A DNA stretch of 64,000 nt, taken from assembly GCA_021307315.1 (NCBI GenBank), contig JAJSPD010000018.1, positions 434,001 to 498,000 on the forward strand, in the 5' to 3' direction. Positions 10,745 to 21,700 of this stretch are shown in pieces (position 1 is the first letter of the stretch; the number at the start of each line of letters is the position of its first letter). The notes beneath the pieces were generated by a model that saw nothing but the letters and a program-made list of their open reading frames with translations, did not search any database and was not told where the DNA came from. The DNA comes from Bisporella sp. PMI_857 (Eukaryota > Ascomycota > Leotiomycetes > Helotiales > Helotiaceae). A program made the translations under genes and the position numbers.

Positions 10745-11251
10745 CACCGGCCAGAGTCAAAAGTTAGCCATTCTGCACAAATCACCTAAAAGAGTCCTGA
10801 GGGGGGGTCAAAGCAGCAACCGTTTTTTTCCCCTGGAGCTTAGAAAGAGGATTCTCCACTGTATCCCAAGACCGAGACCCAGACCCAGACCCGGACGCTG
10901 AACACGGGCAGCCCTCCCCCCCCCTCCCCCCCAAAAACCCTCAGCCAAAAAAAAAAAACCGATGACAGCAACGATCCACTAACTTCGAAACTAATCCACC
11001 ACCATACACCCACGTCCACGCTGCTGGTTTCCTACAGGAAAAAGAGGCCCGCCCTCTGTTTATTGCCTTCCATGATACAGTACTTACACTAATCTCGTTG
11101 TAATCCGTCAATTCGAATAACCTAGGTACTGTGCTATACTATACTTGTACTGCCTAGCCGAAACCCTTTCCCATTCGCTTGTTTAGCCTTTCACAAGTAC
11201 GTCGTATGACTGTCACTTCTTTTCTCCCCATAAACACACTCGACATCCGCC

Positions 11252-14080
11252 ATGGACGACAAACCATTTACGTCGATGTCTGGTGCCGCACAGGAGACGG
11301 CTGAGCCAGTAGAGACACAATCCTCAGTAACGCCAAAGTTGGTGCGCGATTCATCTACCCTCTCAAATGTGTCCAACAAGTCAAGGCAATCCAGTTCATC
11401 AGTACCATCAAAGAGAATAGCTTCCGCAACAAGCTCACCGGCGCCTTCACGAGAAGCGTCTCCAGTACGACCAACGCTCAACAAATCTACAACGCGAACA
11501 AGTGGTCCCGGACGGTCGAGGAAGAATAGCACGAATGACATCAGTCCTTCACGTTCTACCAGTACCAACAGCAACCCACCATCTGCAGCTGCCCAGCAAA
11601 GAGCTTTATCTGTCGCGTCTACTCCTATATTAAAACCTGCACCATCCGACTCCATAATAAGAGCTCCTGTGCCTCAGAAATTATCTGTGGCAGCCGAAAT
11701 CAAAGAAACGCCTCGCTGGCCAATATCTCCTCGATTGCGATCCCCTCCTCCCGTACAGAAGCAACCCGGTCTGGTAGCACGAAAGTCTGAACAGGAACTC
11801 CCTGCGATCAGTGTGTATAAGGTAGAAGACAGACCAACGCCACAAGCCTCAGAACAACCAGGGAATGAGACAAACGAGAGTGAGCTAGATGAATCATTGT
11901 CAGTGCCCGGAATGAGAACCCCTGTTAGAGGAACAGGTGCTTCCAGTTCAACGTTGGAGACTGTTCAGGAAGTTAGTCAACCAAATACGCCAGGCAATGG
12001 ATTAGATGGGGTATTAGAAAAATCAGACTATGGATTCTCCCAAGAACGCATGGACGAGGCATTGAAGAAGGCGTCAAAATCAAAACATAGCGGCGAAAGT
12101 GGTAGTGAAAGTGGCGGAAAGAGTGAAGTGAAGATGAAATCCACCAATGGACCGCCGCCAGTGGTACAGCGTCAACCTCCGACAACAAAGTACAGCTCCA
12201 ACACATCTGCTGGGCGAGGAAAGCCATCCGGAGAAGGCTCGACCCAGAATATGACAATAGAGACTGAAACTGTCAGCTCAATCCCGCAAGTAGCGATGAT
12301 TGGGCCATTGGGAGGCGGCAATGCTGGCAGTGTCCGAGCAAAGCCAAGTTCGGAAACCATCCGGCCAAAGAAAGAGAAGAAGAAAACTGCGAGGAAAACC
12401 CCCTCTGTGGCATCGGGAACGGGTGAGCAATTACCTTTTTCAATACCGAAACTCTGTCATCATCATGCTACGCGAGAGGAGATCCCAGATCCTTCCCCCC
12501 ATCGCTCTCCAGACAGGCAATACAGTCAAGGACTGTATAAGCCGTTGGATATCGGTTGGCTAGTTAGTCCTGAGCGGCCTGATCGACAACCATCCCCAAC
12601 GTCTCATGCCTCTCAGGCCTCTCAAGCCTTGTACCGTACTCCGAATTTGAATTTGTACAACGTAAGTGTAACGATGCTAACTAGACCACGTGCAGCTTCG
12701 TCAAAAGCAGACATATTTGAAGCCCAAGTTGCCAGCGCTGTTGATGAGGCAAATTCCTCGGACTCAGAAGAGACTTTCGTCTATGAATCTAATCCTCCAG
12801 ATACCCAAGATCGGCCTAGACGCTTCCACTCGAGAACGCCAAGCGCTACATCCATGGTTAGCCAATTCGACCGAAATGGGTTAAGGTCTATGGCGGATGG
12901 TGGCCACAGTGTCGCCATGAAGAAGAGTATGAAATTTGCTAAATCATACAACACTAATCATTCAGAAACTCCTACCGGCGATGACGATGGTAAAGGTACA
13001 GCTCGGAGTAATATGAGTACGGGCAGGGGGTCGTCGCATTATCATGTTGGACGTTGGAATCGCAACGGTGGCAACGGCCACCCATCACTTTTCGATAACG
13101 AATCTCCTTTTCCAAATGCATCAAAATCAAAACTGGCAGGTAATGGTCAGAGACAATCGTCCCGACCTACAAGTCCTCGCGTATCGAATATCAGGCTTGG
13201 TGGTAACGGCAGGAAATCGCCTATGCTCTCGTACGATATAGATAACGGCGCAGACGACGAGCGAACACCACTCATGTCATCCAATCATTCGGTGAGATCA
13301 AATAGAAGGCGCCCGGGCTCATCTTTACGACATATGAACTATCAGTCATCGCGTCGCAACAGCTCTTTCCTTAGCCGATATGCTGGATGTCTTGTTTTGA
13401 CGTTAGTAGTTATAATTGTTAGTGCAGCCTCGATAGGCTTCATGTTTGCAACTACCCAGCCTCTGGACGAGGTCAAGGTATTGGCGCTGAAAAATGTCCT
13501 TGCAAGTGAACAAGATGTCATCTTTGATATGAAAGTGGAGGCTCGAAATCCAAACGTGATCAGTGTATCAGTGGATCAGACGGATCTCGTAATCTTTGCG
13601 AAGTCGAAGTATGCTGGGACAGACTCGCAGTGGTGGAACAAACCTTCCTTAGGAAACGCTTTGCGATGGGCGCTACGGCGAAGAGATGACTGGTGGCCAC
13701 CGGAGGATGCGCCGCCTGAGGATGATGATCCACCAACGTTTCCCAATCTTGAGATTGGCCATGTTTATCATATGTCCAGCGCTCTCTCGTTCGATGGTTC
13801 ACCATTCCACCACTCCCGTTCCACATCTACTGGCCAAATCCGCATTATCAACCCAGGAAACCACACCACTCCTGCGGGGAGTGAACGATGGGGAAGAGTA
13901 CTACAGCATGAATTCGAGCTTATCGTTCGAGGTACGCTGAAGTATTCACTTCCTTTTAGCACGAAGACTCGAAGCATTAGCGTGGAAGGACGGACTACGG
14001 TGAAGCCAAATGCAGCAGATACCGACCCTGATACTATTCGAATAGACAAGTTGGTGCAGGGTGATACGGACACTCTTTAG
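11252..14080 (+). CDS. VAC7: Vacuolar segregation protein Vac7
   Basis: Single-exon protein of 942 residues. The first about 700 residues are disordered, Ser/Pro/Thr-rich, with basic patches. One transmembrane segment lies at about 708-732 (AGCLVLTLVVIIVSAAS). After it comes the conserved luminal part, which includes PLDEVKVLALKNVLASEQ, FDMKVEARNPNVISVSVDQ, DLVIFAKSKY and RWGRVLQHEFELIVRGTLKY, ending in a beta-rich LEA-like fold. This matches the fungal Vac7 family. Vac7 sits in the vacuole membrane and activates the Fab1 PI(3)P 5-kinase complex, raising PI(3,5)P2 and controlling vacuole size and inheritance. At 12662-12695 the coding sequence contains GTAAGT...GCTAAC...GCAG spaced like a 34-nt intron. 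Removing it would break the frame before the conserved domain, so it is treated as exon. Confidence 0.88.
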   Translation: MDDKPFTSMSGAAQETAEPVETQSSVTPKLVRDSSTLSNVSNKSRQSSSSVPSKRIASATSSPAPSREASPVRPTLNKSTTRTSGPGRSRKNSTNDISPSRSTSTNSNPPSAAAQQRALSVASTPILKPAPSDSIIRAPVPQKLSVAAEIKETPRWPISPRLRSPPPVQKQPGLVARKSEQELPAISVYKVEDRPTPQASEQPGNETNESELDESLSVPGMRTPVRGTGASSSTLETVQEVSQPNTPGNGLDGVLEKSDYGFSQERMDEALKKASKSKHSGESGSESGGKSEVKMKSTNGPPPVVQRQPPTTKYSSNTSAGRGKPSGEGSTQNMTIETETVSSIPQVAMIGPLGGGNAGSVRAKPSSETIRPKKEKKKTARKTPSVASGTGEQLPFSIPKLCHHHATREEIPDPSPHRSPDRQYSQGLYKPLDIGWLVSPERPDRQPSPTSHASQASQALYRTPNLNLYNVSVTMLTRPRAASSKADIFEAQVASAVDEANSSDSEETFVYESNPPDTQDRPRRFHSRTPSATSMVSQFDRNGLRSMADGGHSVAMKKSMKFAKSYNTNHSETPTGDDDGKGTARSNMSTGRGSSHYHVGRWNRNGGNGHPSLFDNESPFPNASKSKLAGNGQRQSSRPTSPRVSNIRLGGNGRKSPMLSYDIDNGADDERTPLMSSNHSVRSNRRRPGSSLRHMNYQSSRRNSSFLSRYAGCLVLTLVVIIVSAASIGFMFATTQPLDEVKVLALKNVLASEQDVIFDMKVEARNPNVISVSVDQTDLVIFAKSKYAGTDSQWWNKPSLGNALRWALRRRDDWWPPEDAPPEDDDPPTFPNLEIGHVYHMSSALSFDGSPFHHSRSTSTGQIRIINPGNHTTPAGSERWGRVLQHEFELIVRGTLKYSLPFSTKTRSISVEGRTTVKPNAADTDPDTIRIDKLVQGDTDTL

Positions 14081-15440
14081 ATGCTTCGTGCATCATATTT
14101 TCATATGTTTCTTCTAACGAATTTACTTCATGGACTGTACATTGAGCGAAGCGCAAGATAAATAGGAAACAGCAAGGCGAGAGGCGCAGTATGAGAAAAA
14201 ATACACAACTACGGGATGGAACAGGACACATAGGGCACACAGCCCACGGAGTTTTCTTCAATTTTGCCTCAGGCGTGTTTTATCTTCACCCTGAAGGCTA
14301 TGGTTTGGTGAATGGCGCCTATCTTCATTCAACTATAGACGGGCATCATAGAGCAGGCGAGCAGTCGCCGTTTCGGCGGCTGCTTTTAATAGCCGGAGAT
14401 ATGTTATTGGTTGCTGCAGCATGAGCAATGTATGTACTTTAGAAGCTTTGCGGGCGAGAGGCAGCTGAGATCTGTACAAATTTGATGACGACGGGGAAAG
14501 AGAAAATGGGACAGGGAAAAGCAATAAAACTGGTGATAGGCGGCGATGGACTTCTAGATACTAATGGAAGAGCTCAACCGCATCTCTAGCATCATTTAGT
14601 CTGGAGTGTGGAGCTAAGTGTAGGCTTTCTACTGTTTTCCATCTTACTTCTTTCCTTGCTTAGGCACCTTGGAATGGCTGCGTGTAGCGCATCTGCGTCA
14701 AGTAAGAGTTGCGCAGAACCAACGCAGCACCATGCTTCCTTCCCACTGTGAACATACGCAAACCTTGTTCTCCTTCCATCTATAATCCTATGATGTACGG
14801 GCGATATTCCGGTATCAGCCATCTTGTCTTGAGCCTAGCGAATTTTTTGCTTCCCCTTACCATATCCTAGATCACTGCATTCATCCTGGTGGAGTATACA
14901 TTCATTTACTTATCACACCCACCACTCATAATGTCTGAAGCATAAGTCACTGTGCCAACGTATCAAGCATTCTGCTGGGTTGAACTAGGTTCTGATCCAA
15001 CCCCTTCTATAAAGTTTGATTTCTCAAACAACATGTTTGTGCGAGCTTCGATATTTGTGACCTTTATTTCGTCTCCCTTGTTATTGGAGAAGTCTGCATC
15101 ATGTATTTGAGATAGTGAGCTTATATTGCAGTGATCATGGTCTTTTGTAATACCAACCAATAGCAGCCATAACCTTCGACATAAAGTCCTGCTAGCTCAC
15201 CCCTTTTCCTTTATAGATGAACCAGTCAACATAACATGATCCCTCTACTCTGCATGTATATCGTGAAGCAGATTCCGAATTCGTTCGTTCGCTAATGACT
15301 GTAGATCTTGGCGCCAGTTAATTGACAAAGCCTTGGCGACTCAAGACTACCATCAGTGTTCACAAGGGACAAGGACCGTGTACAATCAATCATTTGTACC
15401 GCAGAAAGAAGACGTGAGGTTTCTGGCCTTCGAGATTAGC
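14081..15440. other. Intergenic, no supported gene
   Basis: The left part is the 3' flank of VAC7 and the right part is the promoter/leader of the Zn2Cys6 gene. An in-frame ATG-less extension of the regulator reaches back to 15333, so a longer N-terminus cannot be excluded. Nothing else is recognisable. Confidence 0.5.
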
Positions 15441-18202
15441 ATGTCGCAAGTGCCGGCCTCAAGACCAGGGGCTGCAGACTGGCCTGGCTCGGCTGGCTCG
15501 GCTTCCACAGCCGAGAAAAGCGCGACGTCGAAGCTGCGTAGTTGCGTAGTTTGTCGTAGTCGCAAGGTGCGCTGTGACAAGTTGTCGCCTTGCTCCAATT
15601 GCCGTCGGGCAAATATCGCATGCATCCTTCCCGCAGCAGATCGTCCTCCACGATGGGCTCGTCGCTTGGAACGTGTCACACAGATGGCACCGGCGTCAAG
15701 CAGCCCAAGCGCAAGAGAAGAAGCTGAACCTAGGGTTGGCCAGGTTATGGACAGACTGCACCATCTCGAGAGCCTGGTTAAGGAGCTGAGCGGTCAGCTG
15801 GAGAAGGCTAACGCAGCAGCGGCTCGTTCTACAGGTGGTTCATCTGGTATCAACTCTCCGGAAAGCTCGTCCCATGATCGTGATCGTGATGCAGAACATT
15901 TAAGGGACTCACCGTTGACTATAGCAAGCAACTCCGGAGTACAGAAGCAGTTGGGAAAGCTAGTACTTCACGATGCTAGTAAGAGCCGCTACGTGAGTAG
16001 CCGCTTCTGGTCCCATGTCAACGACGAGGTGAGTTTGCTGACTGAAGACTGCCATACCGATCACTTTGACTAGAAAAGATAAGTTCACTGACGATAGCAC
16101 AGATTAACGACTTGAATATAGATGCCCGCGAGCTCGCAGATGATGAGTCTGATGTATCGACAGAAAGTTCCCCCGGAAAGACACTGTCCACCCAGGAGCT
16201 TGAACGGACGCCCTCCGATCGGCATGCTTTCTTGTTCTCACATAATTTGAACCCTTCAAATCCCAATCTTCGCGACTTCCACCCACTACCATCGCAAATT
16301 CCGTTTCTCCTGAACGTGTACTCCGAAAATGTGCATCTCTTTTTTCAGGTTGTGCACATTCCATCTATCAACAAAATGATTCGAGAGTCACGTGGTAGGA
16401 ACTTCACGCCAGCAAATGAAGCCTTGTTGTTGTCCATCTACTACGCAGCAGTAACTTCTATGGAGGAAGAGGAAGTAAGTTGCACTTGTTTGAAGTAAGT
16501 TCTAATACGAGAACCATTACTCACGGCTTCTTTGTGCCTCTAGATCATTACCAACTTTGGCTGCACTAAACCAGATCTGACTCTCAAATATCGGCGTGGT
16601 TTGGAACATGCTCTAGCCAAAGCCGACTTTCTCAATGTTCCCGACATAGTTCTGGTGCAGGCTTTTGCTATTTTCCTCATGCTTGTTCGCCGCCACGACA
16701 GTCCGAGGTTCGTCTGGATGATGACGGGCCTCGTCATCAGAATGGCCAAAGCCCTTGGACTCCACCGGGATGGTTCCCATTTTGATTACCTTACTCCCTA
16801 CGAGGTTGAGATACGCAGAAAGGTATGGTGGGCAGTGTGTATGTTGGACTTGCGAGCATCGGAGGACCAGGGTACGGAGCTTACCATCACTCGCGATAGT
16901 TTCGATACGAAGCTTCCTTTAAATATTAACGATACCGATATCGAGCCCCAGAAAAAGGAGATACCATCGGAGCGCCAATCTGTGACCGATATGACGTTCA
17001 CACTCATCTGGTGTGAGACCTATAACGTTATGGTTCGGTTGATGGCCCTGGCTGTCGGACAAGGAGCATCTACGCAAGAAGACCGAAACCAGCTTTTAAA
17101 TGAACTTTATGAGGTCACTCACCGACGCTATCTCCAGTACGTGACAGAGACTGATAGCATTGAGTACTGGGTTGCGATCACTGTAACTCGCCTTGTCATT
17201 GCCAAAATGACCCTCCTCATCTACCTACCTGTCCTGTTCACCTCCCCCAGCGAGGTTACCTCAGACGAGATACGAGCCAAGTTACTTGTCTCCGCAATAG
17301 AAGTAGCTGAATATAACCACGAGCTAAATTCAAACAAGGCCTGCAGTCAGTGGCGATGGGTCTTCCAAACCTACACGCACTGGTATTCTGTTGTCTACCT
17401 TCTATTAGAAACTTCTCGGAGACCCTGGTCTTTCATCATAGAGCGAGCCTGGGTCGCCCTTCACAGCAGCTGGCTGATTCCAGTGCAGTCTAAAACAGAT
17501 AAGAATCTGCGGATGTGGATTCCACTGCGGAAGCTGATGGCCAAGGCGCGCAATCATCGTGAGGCGGAGCTCGAGCGTTTAAGGGATAATCCACGGGCAG
17601 CAGCACAATTGGAGATCGAGGTAGAACATATCCCGCCTCCAAAGAGCTCTGGACCATTTCCCACAGGGAAAAGTAACGATCACTTTCGTGAGCGCTGGCG
17701 TGAGCTCGTTGCAATGCCTAAGAAAGCAGGAGATAAAACACAAACCCATGTGACGCCTTCCACAAAGCCTGTCACCACTTTGAATGTCACGCATACAAAC
17801 GCAACACAACAGAGCTTTGATTCTGTGCGGGCATATGGGAACAGCAATCTTTGGACCAGCACGGGCTTTGAGCCAATCAAGCATATCGGCCAAACTCTGT
17901 CAGACCCAAATACAATGCTAAGTTCTACCATGGCGATAAATTCCTCAGCTCAAGTGCGACCACATCAAACTACAGATTCATCATACAATCCTCTCGCGGA
18001 ATTTTCATCAGACTGGTCAGAAAACCCTCCAATAGGGTCTAACACAATGCCGTGGCTCTGGGCGGTCCCGGACGTGTCCGTCGACGCTTTCGCTGGCGTG
18101 GATGTTAACATGGATCTGGACACAGAGGTGGACTGGTACAACTGGGTCGAGTCTGCCAAGGGAATGGAATGGAATTTCGGCGTAGCTGACAACGGTCATT
18201 AA
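15441..18202 (+). CDS. Zn2Cys6 fungal-specific transcription factor
   Basis: Exons 15441-16028, 16103-16474 and 16544-18202, both introns phase 0 with GTGAGT/GTAAGT donors, giving about 872 residues. The Zn2Cys6 cluster near the N-terminus has the exact spacing C-x2-C-x6-C-x5-C-x2-C-x6-C (SCVVCRSRKVRCDKLSPC onwards). It is followed by a heptad-rich stretch (MDRLHHLESLVKELSGQLEK) likely to dimerise. Exons 2-3 carry the fungal transcription-factor middle homology domain (VWMMTGLVIRMAKALGLHRD; YEVEIRRKVWWAVCMLDL). The C-terminal about 200 residues are Ser/Thr/Asn-rich with acidic and aromatic residues at the very end, a plausible activation region. It is a nuclear DNA-binding regulator; targets cannot be deduced. 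A decayed secreted-protein gene and an SDR lie downstream, so it could be a former cluster regulator. Confidence 0.9.
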
Positions 18203-18594
18203 CGCCTCGCTTGGATAATGGGCCATCAAATTCTTAGATGTACGACGTGGGTACTCTCAGACAGTTAGCATTACCATTACTCGTCGATGCTTCCGCTTCA
18301 ATGATTCATTCTGTTTAGATATCGAACTACGAGAATTAGTAACTGCGCTGCGGATACACCGTACCACGCTATGAAAAGTTTCGATATTGTAGCCAAGGCA
18401 GAGAGCTGTTCAATGACTCGAATATCTGAAAACTTTTGTTACTTTGGAAGAACACATCATAAATATCAGCTATTAACGGTATACTTCGTACTGGATCGTA
18501 TTACGATATTGTCTGAATATACAATAAGACCTACGAACATACGCCTAGCAATACAGCATCTGAGACTAAATCCGGCTAATATCTCTTACGGCTT
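18203..18594. other. Intergenic, no supported gene
   Basis: AT-rich 3' flank of the Zn2Cys6 gene up to the end of the propeller pseudogene. Nothing else is seen. Confidence 0.5.
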
Positions 18595-19194
18595 TCAATT
18601 TAGATGAACAAAATTGAACCTTCCTCCGCCCGTGTAATTTCCATTCACGAACTGTAACGTCTCACCACTATTAGAAATGGAAATATCCTCTAGAAAGCTT
18701 GATGGCGTTTATACTAAAGAATATTCCACCAGCACCTGTTGGTTTGAGAATCGTGTGCTCGAAGTAGAGGTTCAACTTAAATGACTCGGTGTTGAATCGA
18801 TACACGAAGGCAGCTCGCGTGTGTGGTCCATTAGTCAAAAGGATAGACGGTGGATAGCATGCGACTCTGGAGACGGGCTGAGCGTCTTGAAGGCGAAGTA
18901 GCCCGTGATGACATAGTACACGTCGGGTATTGATGATGCAGTTGTGCTAGAATTATCGGTTCCATTTCGGAATGTGTCGATGAGTCGCGGCTTAGCGTAG
19001 GCGGTTACCGGTGCTTCATAGACACTGATAAGTGGATTCGTGTAAGTGATGGCGAGGATAGATCCTGACGGTCGGAGAGCTAAGTTTATGATCTCCTCAC
19101 CATTAGGAAATTCCTGGCTTCCTTCAACGAATAGAGCTTAAGCGGTTGCTGAAAAGTGAGTTGTAAGCCAGAGGCCAATCAATTGTGGCAGCAT
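18595..19194 (-). pseudogene. Decayed secreted six-bladed beta-propeller (SMP-30/gluconolactonase-like)
   Basis: On the minus strand an ATG at 19194 opens a signal-peptide-like start (MLPQLIGLWLTTHFSATA). It is cut by an in-frame TAA at 19138-19140. The same frame resumes at once with LFVEGSQEFPNGEE and NLALRPSGSILAITYTN, then RLIDTFRNGT, DVYYVITGYFAFKT, and ends at TGA after HRLSF. A shifted frame continues with ILLTNGPHTRAAFVYRFN and GIFFSINAIKLSRGYF. A further frame change yields NSGETLQFVNGNY. The order and motifs match the fungal secreted propeller family (NLA.R..G.ILVT; TVLIADS; GINGIK..DGYLYF). The family is normally about 330-350 residues and this copy keeps roughly half. It has at least one nonsense codon, two frame changes and a likely internal deletion. 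Introns could explain one break but not all. Confidence 0.6.
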
Positions 19195-20194
19195 TTTGAA
19201 AGATATGTTCACCAACGGTTGCGAAGAATAGAGGAGCAGCGTGTCTTCAAGTATTTGAAGTTGGTGAGCAGAAGATTCTTTGCATAGCCTTGGATATTAC
19301 ATTGACTCCTACATTGTCAAGAGTTAGAACCTCCGAGAATTCTACCCATGAAAGGCACAGTCGGACCCGAATCATACTTGGTCAACAGCCTGTCCCTAAA
19401 GCTATGATTTGACTCAGATTATATTCGCACTGGGATCTGTTGGTTGTCGTAACAGGAGGTAGACAAAGAATCTTCGTGTAACACATTGTATGCTTAGGTA
19501 ACTGGGGCCCCATGCCGTTCATGCCAATTGAATGAATATATGACAAATATACGGGCTTGATGAACAGTAAAGCAAGTTTGTCTGCAGCTGAACTACACAG
19601 CCAGACTATGTAAAAGATGCCCAGCATTCACCATGCATACATGAGTTTTGGTAGTAACAACTAAAGCCCAGCAACGCAATAGTGCAATGGGCCCTAAGAT
19701 TCGCTAGAAACTATTACAATGGCTAACTGTTAGGATTCCAGGTCTGTGGGAGTCCCAAACGTTTCATCTGGCTCACGATGTAGCACGTGACCACTCGCCT
19801 CTTGGCAGCGAGAAAAGACCGAAAAAAACGCGAGAGGAAGAGCGAGGCACATCACTATCTTGCGAAACCACACTCTGGGCTTCGCATCGCCTCGGTAGGC
19901 TTGGAAATATTTCGGTGCGTTATGAGCGAGTGAACTAGGCAACTATGCCTCGAAATGAGTTAAAAGAGGGTTGTCCATCCTGCTTCATGGCCACAGCAGC
20001 AAGAATCAAGGCTCATAGAAATCCTATACAGACACAGCAAGATATATCAAACTCATCGCAATCATATACACAAAAATTCAATTGCAACTTTCTTGGAGCT
20101 CCTTCATCTAGCTCATAACATCTTTATAAGCGTCTTGCCAGGCATCTTCCTGACCTTCTCATCAACTACCGATACACAATAGCCTGTAACCACA
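19195..20194. other. Intergenic, no supported gene
   Basis: No coding-like stretch beyond short chance frames. The right part is the promoter/leader of the SDR gene. Confidence 0.5.
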
Positions 20195-20917
20195 ATGACT
20201 AAGGTCGTGGCATTCTTTGGCGCAAGCGCAGGAGTTGGGCTTTCCGCCCTCAAACAGAGCATTGCGGCGGGCCATGAGTGTATTGCCCTTTGCCGGTTTC
20301 CCTCGAAGCTCACAGCCATCTTCCCAGCCGAAACAACCCCAAACCTCACAATCGTCCAAGGAGATGCGAAGGACCTCTCCACTGTCTCTAAGTGTATCCA
20401 AAAAAGAAACGGAGAGCTAGTCGACCAGATCATATCTACCATCGGCGCCAAGCCCATTATCTCAAAACTGTCCATTGATGACCCAGAGGTGTGCAGGAAA
20501 GGCATGTTCACTCTCCTCGGAGCTCTCGAGCAGCTCCGACGCGCCGGCGCGACCGGCCAACCATACATCATCGTCTTCAGCACGACGGGCATGTCACGAT
20601 TTGGCCGAGACGTCCCGCTGGCGATGGTCCCGCTCTATCATATCGCGCTCAAGGTCCCGCATCAGGACAAGAGGATCATGGAGGATAGCCTGGCGGCAAG
20701 CGGGGAGGACTTCACGATCGTTCGCGGAAGCCTCTTGACCAACGGCGCGTCGACCACCAGGATCCGGGTTGGCATCGAGGACCCGAAGACCGGCAGGGAG
20801 TCGAACGCTATCGGGTATACTATCTCCAGAGAGGACGCCGGGAGGTGGATCTCGGAGAATCTTGTGGTCAAGAGGGATGCCCAATACCTTAAGAAGGTTG
20901 CGACGATTACATATTGA
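20195..20917 (+). CDS. Atypical SDR / NAD(P)-binding NmrA-like protein
   Basis: Intronless, 240 residues. The N-terminus has a Rossmann nucleotide-binding turn of the type GASAGVG (residues 9-15), a first strand VVAFFG and a basic residue after strand 2 (CRFPSK) that could favour NADP(H). IVQGDAKD and ISTIGAKP follow as in extended/atypical SDRs. There is no clear Tyr-x3-Lys catalytic pair; FTIVRGSLLTNG near residue 175 matches the NAD(P)-binding (PF13460) group, whose members are reductases, epimerases or redox-sensing regulators such as NmrA/HSCARG. It is probably cytosolic. Local GC is higher from 20500 to 20900 than in the flanks. Substrate unknown. Confidence 0.75.
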   Translation: MTKVVAFFGASAGVGLSALKQSIAAGHECIALCRFPSKLTAIFPAETTPNLTIVQGDAKDLSTVSKCIQKRNGELVDQIISTIGAKPIISKLSIDDPEVCRKGMFTLLGALEQLRRAGATGQPYIIVFSTTGMSRFGRDVPLAMVPLYHIALKVPHQDKRIMEDSLAASGEDFTIVRGSLLTNGASTTRIRVGIEDPKTGRESNAIGYTISREDAGRWISENLVVKRDAQYLKKVATITY

Positions 20918-21700
20918 GATGGGGCGTGGGCTCAAGTTTTCCTAAGCAAGTTTGGCGTGCTATGTAGGGCGTAGGCGTTTTGGATAGATTTTTAGACTCG
21001 TGAAACAGTCAGTACATGTGGGATCTTTTGTAGCTAGCTGCCGGGGGGAGGCTTTGTTTAGAGAAGCCCGTCGCTTATTCATCTATATATCTATAAATTT
21101 TCAACGCTCAATCCACATCTCCTCTACCACTGAAAATCAAGCTGTTGTAGATCTGCCGTGAAGTCAGGAGCACAACCTCTGTGCGCTAACGCATGCACAC
21201 TCTTCCTACATGCAGCGGAGTTTATTTTTATTTATTTTTCACATTTTGTCTAGGAGAACCTGTGTTGCAGAAAAGTGACCCTCACACCAAGATCCAGATT
21301 GCGATGAATCGCAGGATTTTCCTTGGATAATATAACAAGTCCACATAAAACACATTGGATGAGTTGGTTGATGCTCCCAAAACTTTGCAGCGCGCCTCAG
21401 CAGGATGGATTATTAGCTCTGGCTATTGGACAAAAGGGGGAGGCGCAGAACTTGCAAGGGCAAAATAAAGGGGCTCGCTTACATGCCCGAGCATCTACGT
21501 TCTTGGCGCAGGCTCGTAACCTCCCTCCTCTGTTTTCTCGGCTTCCATTTGTTGGATTCCTCCCGGCATGTCAAGTAGAACTGATATGCTACCAGCAAAG
21601 GGCAAGACCGAAATCTTGATCTGTTTATCGCTAGTCTATATGCACGCTCATGCTATCACGCTCTTCGCCAGTAAGTAATTTTCTCCCCTATCTGATCTCC
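20918..21700. other. Convergent intergenic region
   Basis: Shared 3' flank between the SDR (plus) and 5-oxoprolinase (minus). No supported gene. Confidence 0.5.

Larger units (their letters stand above)
8200..11251. other. 3-kb gene-free block upstream of VAC7
   Basis: No open frame here has domain or splice support; the longest (9682-10074) looks like chance. The right half carries simple repeats typical of a fungal promoter/leader: a GGA tract at 10111-10140, AATC repeats at 10723-10744, C-runs near 10917-10932 and an A-run near 10948. It is probably the regulatory region and 5' UTR of the downstream gene. Confidence 0.6.

Noticed and set aside
12662..12695. Apparent intron in VAC7
   Set aside because: It is 34 nt, shorter than the other introns here, and removing it shifts the frame ahead of the conserved Vac7 domain.
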